A stretch of DNA of 64,000 nt from Hymenobacter cellulosilyticus. GTDB lineage: Bacteria; Bacteroidota; Bacteroidia; Cytophagales; Hymenobacteraceae. Under the pieces are notes generated by a model, which worked only from the letters and a program-made list of their open reading frames with translations, was not told the origin of the DNA and did not search any database. Each line of letters opens with the position of its first letter. Position 1 is the stretch's first letter. Below, piece by piece: positions 1-8,951 of this stretch. The stretch is taken from assembly GCF_022919215.1 (NCBI RefSeq), contig NZ_CP095046.1, positions 620,001-684,000 on the forward strand. Reading direction: 5' to 3'. Both the position numbers and the translations under genes were made by a program.

Positions 1-951
1 AAAACACTCGGGCCGGGTGCGGGCCAGCTCCAGCAGCTCGTTCTGGGTGTAGCACAGGTCGGTATTGCGGATGGCGTAACAGTCGCCGTCCTGCTCGATT
101 CGCTCCCGCTTGCCTTCCGAGGTCAGGAAAAACAGGTTGAGGGGCCGCGAATACACTTGGGGTTTGTAGCCGGCCGCTTCGAGCTGGGCGTTGGTGGTCT
201 GCACGGCTTGGTTGGAAGCCTGCTCCCGGATTTCGTGCTCCAGCACCGGCACCAGGGCCTGCTTCAGCGCGGCACTGTCGCCATCGATGCTTACCAGCCC
301 GTATTCGCCAAACAGGGCGTGCACTAGGCGGCGGGTGGCTTCGGTGAGGGTACCGCCGGCCTCGTAGGCCTCGCGGAAAGCGGCGGGCACATCGGCGGGC
401 AGCTGGTCGAGAATCTGCTCCGAGAGGCCGTCCAGCGCCATCCGGCCCACCGGACCGCCCACTTGGGCGGACTGCCACTCGTGCTTTTTGCCGAAGAGGT
501 GAAAGTGGTTGATTTCGGCGAAGTCGTGGTCTTCGGTAGCCATCCAGTACACCGGCACGAAGTCGCACTGCGGGTACTGCTGCTTGAGCTGCCGGCTCAG
601 CTTGAGCGTGCTTACAATCTTGTAAATAAAGTAGAGCGGACCGGTGAGCAGATTGAGCTGGTGGCCAGTGGTGACGGTAAAGGTCGTATCTAGGCTGAGC
701 AGCTCCAGGTTGGCTGCCACAGCCGGATTCACGTCGGGCAGACTTTGGTACTGCTCCCGCAGGGCTGCTACCAGGCGCTGCCGGGCCTCGGGCGAGTAGG
801 CCGCCTGCTTTTCCGTTATCTGGGCCCCGAACTCCTCCAGCCGCGGAAACCGGTGGTAGTAGGGCTGCAGCTCAGGTTTCTGGCTTATGTAATCGGCGAG
901 AAAGGACGAAAAGGCGCCCGTGGCGGCGTAGCTAAGATGATGCAGGGGCAT
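1..951 (-). CDS. bshC: Putative cysteine ligase BshC (bacillithiol biosynthesis), C-terminus outside window
   Basis: BshC adds cysteine to glucosaminyl-malate in the last step of bacillithiol synthesis, in the cytoplasm. I translated the complement from the ATG at 951. The 317 residues seen carry the family hallmarks TGHQLNLLTGPLYFIYK (residues 95-111) and WMATEDHDF (136-144), which belong to the nucleotide-binding core. The frame is open to the window edge, so the C-terminal part (the family is about 520-540 residues) is missing only because the window stops. The gene runs divergently from the small membrane-protein gene at 1103. Identification is by recalled family motifs. Confidence 0.88.
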   Translation of the reverse strand, partial: MPLHHLSYAATGAFSSFLADYISQKPELQPYYHRFPRLEEFGAQITEKQAAYSPEARQRLVAALREQYQSLPDVNPAVAANLELLSLDTTFTVTTGHQLNLLTGPLYFIYKIVSTLKLSRQLKQQYPQCDFVPVYWMATEDHDFAEINHFHLFGKKHEWQSAQVGGPVGRMALDGLSEQILDQLPADVPAAFREAYEAGGTLTEATRRLVHALFGEYGLVSIDGDSAALKQALVPVLEHEIREQASNQAVQTTNAQLEAAGYKPQVYSRPLNLFFLTSEGKRERIEQDGDCYAIRNTDLCYTQNELLELARTRPECF

Positions 952-1102
952 ATCGGCAGGGAGAAGTCAATTGGCGGTGCAAGGTCCGGAAAAAAAGTAC
1001 AGCGAAGCCGCAAGTTCCGGCGCTACCGGGCGCACCTCGCAGCACGTTTTGCTGTTGACAAGGCTTTACGTCCGTCTTGAATAGAGGTCAAACCACGTCC
1101 GC

Positions 1103-1318
1103 ATGAATCTGTTTCAGCTCCTGGGCCTGTGGCTGCTTATTGTGCTGCCCCTGCCCTGGATATACACCCTGCTTTATATACAACGGGGCGAATTTCCCGG
1201 GCGCTGGGAAAAGCGCCGCTGGTTTCATACCGTACTCACTCAGCCAGTTATCGGCCTGGTGCTCTACTGGACCAAGGGGCATCGCCGGAGAAGGTCTAAA
1301 CGAAAAAAAGCTGCCTGA
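1103..1318 (+). CDS. Small two-segment membrane protein, function unknown
   Basis: A 71-residue protein with one hydrophobic segment at residues 3-25 and a second, weaker one around 46-56. It ends in a very basic tail (RRRRSKRKKAA), which suggests that the C-terminus stays in the cytoplasm. It lies between divergent bshC and convergent rimO and is followed directly by a strong hairpin terminator, which supports a real transcription unit. I do not recognise the family. Confidence 0.55.
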   Translation: MNLFQLLGLWLLIVLPLPWIYTLLYIQRGEFPGRWEKRRWFHTVLTQPVIGLVLYWTKGHRRRRSKRKKAA

Positions 1319-1334
1319 ACGGGCAGCTTTTTTC
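1304..1334. terminator. Bidirectional rho-independent terminator
   Basis: A perfect 12-bp stem (AAAAAAGCTGCC, loop TGAACG, GGCAGCTTTTTT) lies between the convergent small membrane-protein gene and rimO. The A-run and T-run flanks let it work on both strands. Confidence 0.85.
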
Positions 1335-1357
1335 TTTATCAGGTTCTACTGAAGGCG

Positions 1358-2671
1358 CTATACCAGCTTGCCGTACAGGTCGAAGTCGGAAGCATCGGTG
1401 ATTTGCACGTTGGCAAAGCCGCCGAGCGACACGTAGGTATCGGGCGTGGCCGGCACCAGCACTTCGTTGTCGACCTCGGGCGAGTCGAATTCGGTACGGC
1501 CCACGTAGTAGCCACTTTCCTTGCGGTCAAACAGTACTTTGTAAACGTTGCCGACTTTCTGCTCGTTGAGCTCCATCGAAATGCCCTGCTGCAGCTCCAT
1601 AATCTGGTCGGCGCGGTCCTGCTTTACTTCGGCGGGCACATTGTCTTCCAGCGTGTAGGAGTGGGTGTTGTCCTCGTGCGAGTAGGTAAAGATGCCCAGG
1701 CGTTCAAACTTGGTTTGCTCCACGAAGTCGTAAAGCTCCTCGAAATCCTGCTGGGTTTCGCCGGGGTGACCGGCAATCAGCGTGGTGCGCAAGGCAATGT
1801 CGGGCACGCGCTGCCGGATGGTGTCCACCAGCTCCACCGTGCGGCGCTTGCTAATGCCGCGGCGCATGGTCTTGAGCATATTGTCGCTGATATGCTGCAG
1901 GGGCATATCCAGGTACTTGCAGATGTTGGGGCGCTCCATCATCACGTCCAGGGCGTCCAGCGGAAACTGCGACGGGTAGGCGTATTGCAGCCGGATCCAG
2001 TCGATGCCGTTTACGTCGGAAAGGTTGCGCAAGAGGTCGGCCAGCTTCCGCTCCCCATACTTCTCCAGGCCGTAGTAGGTCAAATCCTGGGCAATGAGAA
2101 TCAGCTCCTTGGTGCCCATCGAGGCCAAGCGCTTGGCTTCCTTCACCAGGTCTTCGATGGTGCGGTCTACGTGCTTGCCGCGCATCAGCGGGATGGCGCA
2201 GAACGAGCAGGGCCGGTTGCAGCCTTCGGCAATTTTGAAGTAAGCGTAGTGCCGGGGCGTGGTAATAAGCCGCTCGCCCACCAACTCGTGCTTGTAGTCG
2301 GCCTCCAGGGTTTTCATCAGCTGGGGCAGCTCCAGGGTGCCGAAGTAGGCATCGACCTGCGGAATTTCTACCTCCAGGTCGTCCTTGTAGCGCTGCGAGA
2401 GGCAGCCCGTCACGTAGAGCTTATCCAGGCGGCCGGCTTCCTTCTCGTCGGCGTAGCGCAGGATGGTGTCGATGCTTTCCTGCTTGGCGTTGTCGATAAA
2501 GCCGCAGGTGTTGATAATCACGATGTTGGCGTCGCTCTTGTCGGCCTCGTGGGTTACCTGGAAGTTATTGGCCTGCAATTGTCCCATCAGCACCTCCGAA
2601 TCGACGAGGTTTTTGGAACAGCCCAGGGTAATGACGTTGACTTTATTGGCCAGCTGGCTTCTTACTTTCAT
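1358..2671 (-). CDS. rimO: Ribosomal protein S12 methylthiotransferase RimO
   Basis: A radical-SAM enzyme that methylthiolates an aspartate of ribosomal protein S12, using two 4Fe-4S clusters. The 437-residue protein has the N-terminal UPF0004 cysteines (C18, C56, C90), the radical-SAM triad CNRPCSFC (C151, C155, C158) and a C-terminal TRAM-like region. The length fits the family. The start MKVRSQLANK precedes the conserved VNVITLGCSKN. In Bacteroidota rimO usually follows ftsY. Here an acyltransferase and an unknown gene lie between them, and rimO has its own -7 element. Confidence 0.95.
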   Translation of the reverse strand: MKVRSQLANKVNVITLGCSKNLVDSEVLMGQLQANNFQVTHEADKSDANIVIINTCGFIDNAKQESIDTILRYADEKEAGRLDKLYVTGCLSQRYKDDLEVEIPQVDAYFGTLELPQLMKTLEADYKHELVGERLITTPRHYAYFKIAEGCNRPCSFCAIPLMRGKHVDRTIEDLVKEAKRLASMGTKELILIAQDLTYYGLEKYGERKLADLLRNLSDVNGIDWIRLQYAYPSQFPLDALDVMMERPNICKYLDMPLQHISDNMLKTMRRGISKRRTVELVDTIRQRVPDIALRTTLIAGHPGETQQDFEELYDFVEQTKFERLGIFTYSHEDNTHSYTLEDNVPAEVKQDRADQIMELQQGISMELNEQKVGNVYKVLFDRKESGYYVGRTEFDSPEVDNEVLVPATPDTYVSLGGFANVQITDASDFDLYGKLV

Positions 2672-2754
2672 GCGAATGAGATAAGCGGGTAGTCGGGCAA
2701 TTTCTTAGCAGTGAGAAGCTTGCCCTCTTTTCACCCACGACGAATTTCGGACCG

Positions 2755-2762
2755 CAAAGGTA
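2755..2762 (-). promoter_or_regulatory. Candidate -7 promoter element of rimO
   Basis: The minus strand reads TACCTTTG, an exact match to the Bacteroidota -7 consensus TAnnTTTG, about 85 bases before the rimO start. I see no convincing -33 TTTG at the usual spacing. Confidence 0.45.
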
Positions 2763-2825
2763 CGAACTCGGCAACGCCTTTTCCTACTCGGATTGTTCCT
2801 TTTCCCAGGCAAGCTCCAGCCAAAC

Positions 2826-3977
2826 CTACAAGCCCCGCCCACCGGTCAGCACGCCGTACGCGCCCGGCAACAGGCGGCGCAGCCCGGCCCCAGCACCACG
2901 GCCAGCGCCACCACGGCCAGGGGCAGCAGCAAGTACACCAGCAGGTTCTGCCCGGGCCACTGCCGCAGGGCCGCTTCCGTGGCGTAGTTTACCAACGGCA
3001 CGTGCAGGACATAAATCATAAAAGAAAAGCCAGTAAGCCAGACAAACCACCGTTGCCGCATGGCCCCGCGCACCAGGGCATCGGTGCCAAACCACATGAC
3101 GACCACGCCCAGGGCCTCGCTGGCCCGATGCAGCAGCAGCATCGGAATAAAGGGCGGGTGGTCGGAGGCAAAGGCCAGGTAGGTTTTCAGGGCCAGCACC
3201 GCCAGCCAGATTACCGCCAGCCACCCGGCCGCAGCCAACGGGGCGGCGTGAGCAGGTTCACGTTGCGCTTTTGCAGCCAGATTCCCAGGGCAAAGAATAC
3301 CAGCCCGGTGCCCTCCAGCAGCGGCGGCACGCTGATTTCGAGCAGCCACAACAGCCCGGCTACGCCAAAGTAAAGTTGTGGGGCCGCCAGCACAGCCTTG
3401 CGCAGCCACGGGTAGACCAGGTTATATACCAGCAGGCTGCGCAGAAACCAGAGCTGAAAGGGTACCGGCAGCAGCAGCCAGCGCAGCAGCAACTCCCCGG
3501 ACTGTACCCACTCACCAGCGGATTATCGGGCCCGAAAACGCTCAGCTCGGCGGCCAGCACCAGTTGCCGGGTTGGCGCATACTGCTCCAGAGCCCAGGTC
3601 AGGCCCAGCCCGAAGGCACTCCAGAGCAGGTAAGGCACCAGCAGCGTCTGCACCCGGCGCTTCACCCGCACCGGGTGCGGGGCCCGGGTATCGTGCAGGG
3701 CAAACAGGTAGCCGGAAATGGCAAACAGAATCGGGATGCGGAAGCGCAGCAGCCCGTTGGCCAATAAATACTGCAGAAAAGTACTCACCGACAGCGCTTC
3801 ATCTACCGGCGTCCAGGGCTGCAGGTAGCGGGAGTGCAGATTGTAGGCGTGCACGTATACCAGCAGCACCATAGCCGCCAACGACCAGAACCGCAGCTTC
3901 TGGCTAAGAAAAGAATTGAGGCGGGCAGGCCCGGCGGCGGGCACCGCCGGAGCGGAAGTTTCGTAGGCAATCTGCAT
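2826..3977 (-). CDS. Acyltransferase 3 family membrane protein (three apparent frameshifts)
   Basis: An integral-membrane O-acyltransferase of the OafA/acyltransferase-3 type, predicted to acetylate or acylate a surface sugar or another periplasmic acceptor. Read as one gene it is about 384 residues with roughly ten hydrophobic segments. The N-terminal part has the typical LRFWSLAAMVLLVYVHAYN and FAISGYLFAL, and the late part has GFSFMIYVLHVPLVNY. The reading frame breaks at the C-run 3495-3498, the G-run 3240-3243 and the C-run 2888-2891. One added base at each run gives a seamless protein ending at the TAG at 2826. The three breaks look like sequencing errors, but a true pseudogene cannot be excluded. 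Confidence 0.75.
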
Positions 3978-4072
3978 ACTTCTCCAGATGCGGCCACCGC
4001 TAAATCGGTTGTCTGCTTGCGCCCTGACTGCCCTAACATATTTGGGTGATGCTAGCTCCGCTGCAAGGAGCT

Positions 4073-4796
4073 CTACGGGTGCTTTTCAGCTACTTGCTCG
4101 TGCTTGACAATGAGGGCCTGCATCAGCTGCTGGGCTGCTACCAGCACGGGGCCGCCCAGGGCGTCCTGCCACAGCGTATCAAAGGGGGCCTGCCCGAAGT
4201 GCAGGCCGGAAGGCGTGAGCAGGTTGAGGCGCACCTGCCCTTGGCCCGGCGCGGCGGGCCGGGCCTCTTCCCAGGGCCCAATCTGCGTGGCTACCTGCTG
4301 CCCGGCCCCAGCAAGGCCCTAATGAGCGGCGCCAGCGAATCGTCGGGATTTTCCCACACCACACCGGCTCCGCTGTAGTTATAGTAGCGCGCCGAACCGT
4401 CGGCGTAGGCAGCCAATAGGTCCAGGCCCTGCTCCAGGCTTACTTCCACCACTACGCCTAGCACCTGTTTCGCCGTGTCGGCTGGAGGCGTCACGCCCAG
4501 CTCCCGCAGGGCCTGCCAGGCCTGCAAGTAGTGCCTCGATTCCAGCCCGGCCGTGGCCAGCACCCGCCGCAGGGCCTGCTCGGCAGTTACCGCGTCCTGC
4601 TGCGCTTGGGCCTGCTGCGCCGCCGCAAACCACGACCAAGGCTCTACTGTGCGTAGGTCTGAATCAGAAGCGGGCCACTGCGCCATTGGCAGGTCGCCGA
4701 ACAGCACTTCGCGGATACAGGCTGGCGGTGGAGCCGGTGCCAGAGCCTGAGTTGGGGATGCCCCGTGAGTTTATTAAGGAGTTGCCGAAGGCCCAT
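4073..4796 (-). CDS. Unknown protein of about 241 residues (two apparent frameshifts)
   Basis: Not recognised. Three overlapping open frames join into one protein of about 241 residues if one base is added at the C-runs 4761-4764 and 4306-4309. The joined sequence starts MGLRQLLNKLTGASPTQAL and continues through an alanine/glutamine-rich helical region to TLWQDALGGPVLVAAQQLMQ before the stop at 4073. It has no obvious lipobox or membrane segment. It lies downstream of ftsY behind the terminator at 4831-4864. The exact start is uncertain because the first break is close to it. Confidence 0.55.
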
Positions 4797-4830
4797 AGCG
4801 TAGAAATAAGTAGCCGGGCCAAGATAACGC

Positions 4831-4864
4831 AAAAGCGCCACCGCGGTAGGCGGTGGCGCTTTTG
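4831..4864. terminator. Rho-independent terminator after ftsY
   Basis: AAAAGCGCCACCGC and GGCGGTGGCGCTTTT form a near-perfect stem of about 14 bp with a short loop. It lies just after the ftsY stop on the minus strand and before the unknown gene. Confidence 0.8.
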
Positions 4865-4882
4865 GTTAGGCTGCTGGTCAGC

Positions 4883-5862
4883 TTACTTCTTTGAAAAGAG
4901 GGAGTTGACGTAGGTATGACGGTCAAACAGCTGCAGATCGGTCATCTTCTCGCCCACCCCGATGTAGCGCACCGGAATGTTAAACTGGTCGGAGATGCCG
5001 ATTACCACGCCGCCCTTGGCCGTGCCGTCGAGCTTGGTGATGGCCAGGGCCGAAACCTCAGTGGCTTTGGTAAACTCCTTGGCCTGCAGAAAGGCGTTCT
5101 GCCCCGTGCTGCCATCGAGTACCAACAATACCTCGTGGGGTGCATCCGGAATCACCTTCTGCATCACCCGCTTGATCTTGCTGAGCTCGTTCATCAGGTT
5201 CACCTTGTTGTGCAAACGGCCGGCCGTGTCAATAATGACCACGTCGGCACCCATTTCCACGCCTTTCTGCACTGCATCGTAGGCCACGGAAGCAGGGTCG
5301 GTGTTCATGCCGTGCGAAATAACCGGTACGCCCACGCGCTGCCCCAGATAATGAGCTGGTCAACGGCAGCGGCCCGGAAGGTATCGGCGGCACCGAGCAC
5401 TACTTTCTTACCGGCCGAGTGGAAACGGTGGGCCAGCTTGCCGATGGTCGTGGTTTTGCCCACGCCATTCACGCCCACCACCATAATTACGAAGGGCTGC
5501 CCGTTGTTGTCGGCGCGGTCCAGGATGGCCCGGGAGCCGGTAGCGCCGCTGTTAGCATCGAGCAGGCCGGCAATTTCCTCCCGCAGGATGCGGTCCAGTT
5601 CGCCGGTGCTTACGTACTTGTCGCGGGCTACGCGCTTCTCGATGCGGTCAATGACCTTCACCGTGGTTTCGATGCCCACGTCGGCGTGTACCAGTACGCT
5701 TTCCAGGTCGTCGAGCACGGCTTCGTCCACAGTAGCTTTACCCACCACGGCCTTGCTGAGCTGCTCGAAAAAGCTGGTTTTGGATTTCTCCAGCCCTTTA
5801 TCCAGCGACTCCTGCTGCTCCTTGTTCTCCTTGTCTTTCTTAAAGAAATCGAAAAGTCCCAT
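4883..5862 (-). CDS. ftsY: Signal recognition particle receptor FtsY (one apparent frameshift)
   Basis: FtsY is the GTPase that docks the SRP-ribosome complex at the inner membrane. The protein is about 326 residues after repair: short charged N-terminus ([17 protein letters not shown]), four-helix N domain, P-loop [10 protein letters not shown] (130-139), the I-box [10 protein letters not shown] (161-170), DTAGR and [10 protein letters not shown]. The frame breaks after LIIWG (residue 174) at the run of four C at 5342-5345. One extra base restores [13 protein letters not shown], a match to the family. Because ftsY is essential, a sequencing error is much more likely than a dead gene. Its neighbours upstream are the DUF4295 gene and rpmG. 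Confidence 0.95.
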
Positions 5863-5995
5863 TCAATAGTGCTTGATGCTTAGTTGTTGGCGCTTAGTCG
5901 CGCAACCGCCGCGAAGCGGGTGCAAGGTTGCTTTTTATCTGCGGTTCAGCACTAAGCCCGAGCCAGCAAGCACGCGCAACAAATCCTTATACACG

Positions 5996-6023
5996 CAAAA
6001 AAGTCCCACGGCGGCGGGACTTC
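5996..6023 (-). terminator. Hairpin between DUF4295 gene and ftsY
   Basis: A seven-bp stem, AAGTCCC/GGGACTT, is followed on the minus strand by a run of six T. It sits between the DUF4295 gene and ftsY, so it may end or attenuate the rpmG transcript before ftsY. Confidence 0.65.
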
Positions 6024-6057
6024 TTCACTTCATTCAGCTATGCCCGAAGGCACTGAA

Positions 6058-6219
6058 TTACTTCGTGCCGGAGGCAATGTACTCTTGTACTTTGTCAACG
6101 GGGACCATCTCCTCGCGGAAGGTGTAAGCGCCGGTTTTGGGCGACTTTACAGCGCGGATGACCTTTGCCCAGTCTTTGCCGCCTGCTACTTTCAGGGTTG
6201 CTACTACTTTCTTAGCCAT
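6058..6219 (-). CDS. DUF4295 family small basic protein
   Basis: A 53-residue protein, MAKKVVATLK...EYIASGTK, read from the complement. DUF4295 proteins are found almost only in Bacteroidota, encoded directly after rpmG; a ribosome-associated role is suspected from this position but unproven. It starts seven bases after the rpmG stop, so the two are surely co-transcribed. This is a strong taxonomic marker for the window. Confidence 0.9.
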   Translation of the reverse strand: MAKKVVATLKVAGGKDWAKVIRAVKSPKTGAYTFREEMVPVDKVQEYIASGTK

Positions 6220-6226
6220 CGCTCAA

Positions 6227-6409
6227 TTACTTGATTTCCTTGTGGACGGTCATTTTCTTGAGCACGGGGTTGAACTTCTTCAACTCAACACGCTCAGGCG
6301 TATTCTTACGGTTCTTGGTGGTAATGTAGCGCGAGGTGCCCGGCATACCCGAGTTCTTGTGCTCGGTGCACTCCAGGATTACCTGCACCCGGTTTCCTTT
6401 CTTAGCCAT
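6227..6409 (-). CDS. rpmG: 50S ribosomal protein L33
   Basis: A 60-residue protein, [17 protein letters not shown]..., with the L33 signatures [19 protein letters not shown] and the C-terminal KEIK. It lacks the CxxC zinc pairs (only one Cys, in LECTEH), so it is the zinc-free type. It is first in a unit with the DUF4295 gene and perhaps ftsY, transcribed from a textbook Bacteroidota promoter at 6439-6469. Confidence 0.96.
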   Translation of the reverse strand: MAKKGNRVQVILECTEHKNSGMPGTSRYITTKNRKNTPERVELKKFNPVLKKMTVHKEIK

Positions 6410-6438
6410 CTCGACTTGGGGTTTTGGATTAAGGACTG

Positions 6439-6469
6439 CAAAGGTACAAGTGTTTTCGGAATTGTCAAA
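6439..6469 (-). promoter_or_regulatory. Promoter of rpmG (TTTG-N19-TACCTTTG)
   Basis: On the minus strand TTTG (6469-6466), 19 bases and TACCTTTG (6446-6439) match both halves of the Bacteroidota housekeeping promoter with consensus spacing, about 30 bases before the rpmG start. Confidence 0.8.
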
Positions 6470-6558
6470 CCGTCAGCCAAATAGTAGCATAGATTTTTCC
6501 GATTTTAAATCAAAACCAGCAATTACACCCAAAAATTCCCGTATTCGCTCAGCAGCAG

Positions 6559-8214
6559 TTACTTCAAAACGGGCAGCTTGAAATTGTCCAGTACGCTGGA
6601 TTTGGCCATGGCACTCTCGATTTCGGCTATCGTGCGCGGGGCCCCGGCCGACAGATTTTCGTAGCCCGAGCTGGTAATCAGGATGTCATCTTCGATGCGC
6701 ACGCCGATGTTCCACCATTTCGGGTCGCAGGGGCTATTGGCCGGGATGTAGATGCCAGGCTCTACGGTAATGACCACGCCCGGCCGCAAGGGCTGGTAAG
6801 TGCCCCGGTCGTGCACGTCGAGGCCCAGGTAGTGACTGGTGCCGTGGGGAAGTACTTACGGGCCTCCGCCGCGTCCTTGATGATTCCCAACTTGATGAGG
6901 CCGTCGTTGATAACCTGCTGGGCGGCTTTGTGTGGCCCCTGAAACTCGCTGCCAGGCTTGCACTCTTTGAAAGCCGCGTCTTGAGCCGCCAAAACCAGCT
7001 CGTAGATCTGACGCTGGGCCGGGGAGAACTTACCGCTGGGTGGGGCCGTGCGGGTCACGTCGGCCGAGTAGCCGTGATATTCGGCCCCGCAGTCCATCAG
7101 AATCAGGTCGTTGCCGAGGCGGGGCTTGTCGTTGGTTTCGTAGTGCAGGATGCAGCCGTTGGCCCGGCTCCCACAATGCTAGGGTAGCCCTCAAACTCGG
7201 CGCCGTAGGTGCGGTACACATACTCGTGGATGCCTTGCACGGCATTTTCCGACATATCGGGGCGTAGGGCTTTCATGACTTCCAGCTGCCCGGTAGCTGA
7301 AATCTGGACGGCGCGACGCAGCAGCTTCAGCTCTTCCGGCGTCTTGATTTCGCGCAGCTTACCCAGCTCATCACCTAGGGTAGCGCCGTCGTAGCGGCCG
7401 GCGGCCGGCTTGTTGGCCACAGCTTTCTGCCGCTCGGCGTCGGTAGTGGCTTTGCGGTAAGCCTGGATGTACGGATCGGCGGCTACGGCAGGCAGGGCCT
7501 TGCTCTGGGCCTCAATATAGGGCAGCAAATTGGCCGCATTGGTCAGGCCGGCCCGCTCAATCAGGCTGCGCAACTCACTTACGGCCGGGCTGTAATCGGC
7601 CGGTATGCCCGCTAGCCGGCGGAAGTCAGCTACGAGGTTGTAGAGGTCGGCCGGGTCCCGGGGTTCGTCGCGCACATCGGTGGGCAAGTCCAGGAAGAGC
7701 ACCTGACCGAAGTCGGCCCACTTAATACCCGACTCAGCAAAAGCTTTGTTGTCGGCCGTGTATTGCAGCTTGAGTTGCTGCTTTGCCCTTCGGCCCCGAG
7801 GCGGCGGCCGGTCCAAGACTCGCGCTGCGGGTCGCGGGGTTGGGTAAACAGGGCCTCCGTGACGCCACTCTGACCGCCGATGGTCTGAGGTTCCTTGAAG
7901 AGGACCAGCACGGCGTGGGGCTCGGTATAGCCCGTCAGGTAGTAGAAATCCGGATCCTGGTGGTAAATAAAGTCCACATCATTGGCCCGGTTGCGGACGG
8001 GAGCCGCAAAAAAAACGGCAACGGAGCGAGCCGGCAGCGCTTGGCGCAGCAGCTCTCTCCGTTGCCGGTGAAATGCGGGGTCCAGAAAATCAGTGGGACG
8101 TTCGGCAGCGGCAGGTCGCTGAGCGCGAACTTCCGACGTGAGGCCAGCCAGCGAAACCGTCAGTGCGACAGTTAGGAATACCCGGGGCGATTTTAATAGA
8201 AGCGAATAGAGCAT
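6559..8214 (-). CDS. Exported Xaa-Pro aminopeptidase, M24B family (three apparent frameshifts)
   Basis: A metallopeptidase removing N-terminal residues before proline. After repair it has about 552 residues: signal peptide (cleavage near SEVRAQ), creatinase/PepP N-terminal domain (DFYYLTGYTEPHAVLVLF), then the pita-bread domain with MDCGAEYHGYSADVTRT, HYLGLDVHD and ITVEPGIYI, which carry the metal ligands. The frame breaks at C-run 7787-7789, C-run 7163-7165 and G-run 6846-6849; one added base at each restores the conserved motifs and gives a total length divisible by three. It sits between rpmB and rpmG, which are neighbours in many relatives. Confidence 0.88.
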
Positions 8215-8310
8215 ACGTACGGGAAAGACTCCGAACTGCCCGGCACGTTGCGTACGGGGTCAATTCAGCGCATTTCGCCGTAAGTTAGTACTCCAGGCTT
8301 CCGAAAAAAC

Positions 8311-8550
8311 CTAGTAAACGATGAAGCCCTGCTCTTTAGCCTTCTTCAGGACTGACATGATGCCGTTCTTGTTGATGGTGCGGATAGTGCTGGTAGCTAC
8401 TTTCAACGTAACCCAAGAATCCTCTTCAGGGATGTAGAAGCGCTTCTTCTGCAGGTTCGGGTAGAACTTGCGCTTGGTTTTGTTGTTGGCGTGCGAAACG
8501 TTGTTGCCTACGCGGGTACGCTTGCCGGTCAGATCACAAACTCGTGCCAT
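8311..8550 (-). CDS. rpmB: 50S ribosomal protein L28
   Basis: A 79-residue protein, [20 protein letters not shown], with the L28 core and the C-terminal IRTINKNGI region. In many Bacteroidota rpmB directly precedes rpmG. Here the aminopeptidase gene separates them, and each ribosomal gene seems to have its own promoter. Confidence 0.97.
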   Translation of the reverse strand: MARVCDLTGKRTRVGNNVSHANNKTKRKFYPNLQKKRFYIPEEDSWVTLKVATSTIRTINKNGIMSVLKKAKEQGFIVY

Positions 8551-8593
8551 GATATCGAGGGACTTAGAGGTTTCAATGCTGGAAAAAGGGACG

Positions 8594-8624
8594 CAAATAT
8601 CGGTATTTGTACGATAGTATCAAA
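8594..8624 (-). promoter_or_regulatory. Candidate rpmB promoter
   Basis: The minus strand carries TTTG (8624-8621) and, 19 bases on, GATATTTG (8601-8594), one base off the TAnnTTTG consensus. It lies about 45 bases before the rpmB start. Confidence 0.45.
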
Positions 8625-8647
8625 CCGGTGCGCTGAAAAATAAGCGG

Positions 8648-8830
8648 TTAGCCCTGCTTCGGAGTCTTTGGAGCAGCCTTGCCGGCCCGGGAAAAACCCC
8701 ACGGACAGTGCCGACAGCCGCTTTTACAGCAAAATCCGCGGCGTAAATGATATTGTTCAGTAAAGACCATAAAACCTTCCGGGGTAAGATAATAGTCGCC
8801 CGGCTGCAGGGGTTGCGGTTGGAGTGCCAT
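8648..8830 (-). CDS. DUF5522-like cysteine-rich small protein
   Basis: A 60-residue protein with DYYLTPEGFMVFTEQYHLRR followed by GFCCKSGCRHCPWGF. The CC-x3-C-x2-C cluster and the GDYYxxxxGxMVFTExYHLxRGxCC pattern match the DUF5522 family as I remember it. Four cysteines suggest metal binding, but the function is unknown. I chose the ATG at 8830 (MALQPQPL) over an upstream in-frame ATG at 8851 because conservation in the family starts near GDYYL. Confidence 0.8.
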   Translation of the reverse strand: MALQPQPLQPGDYYLTPEGFMVFTEQYHLRRGFCCKSGCRHCPWGFSRAGKAAPKTPKQG

Positions 8831-8951
8831 ACGCCGGCAAGTTACACCCAAAAGGCCGGGGGTGCTGCTTAAGCCGGGACCAGCTGGCCAAAACGCCGCC
8901 GGTTTCGTACCTTAGAAGGCCCGGCAGAATCAGACTTTGGCCGGCCGTTTT

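Noticed and set aside
1403..2692. Long open frame on the plus strand opposite rimO
   Set aside because: High-GC codon use opens the antisense frame; its translation is rich in Val/Leu/His/Gln without domains, and rimO on the other strand is unmistakable.
6559..8214. Aminopeptidase as a decayed pseudogene
   Set aside because: All three breaks are single-base losses in G/C runs and every metal-site motif survives. The same error pattern hits essential ftsY.
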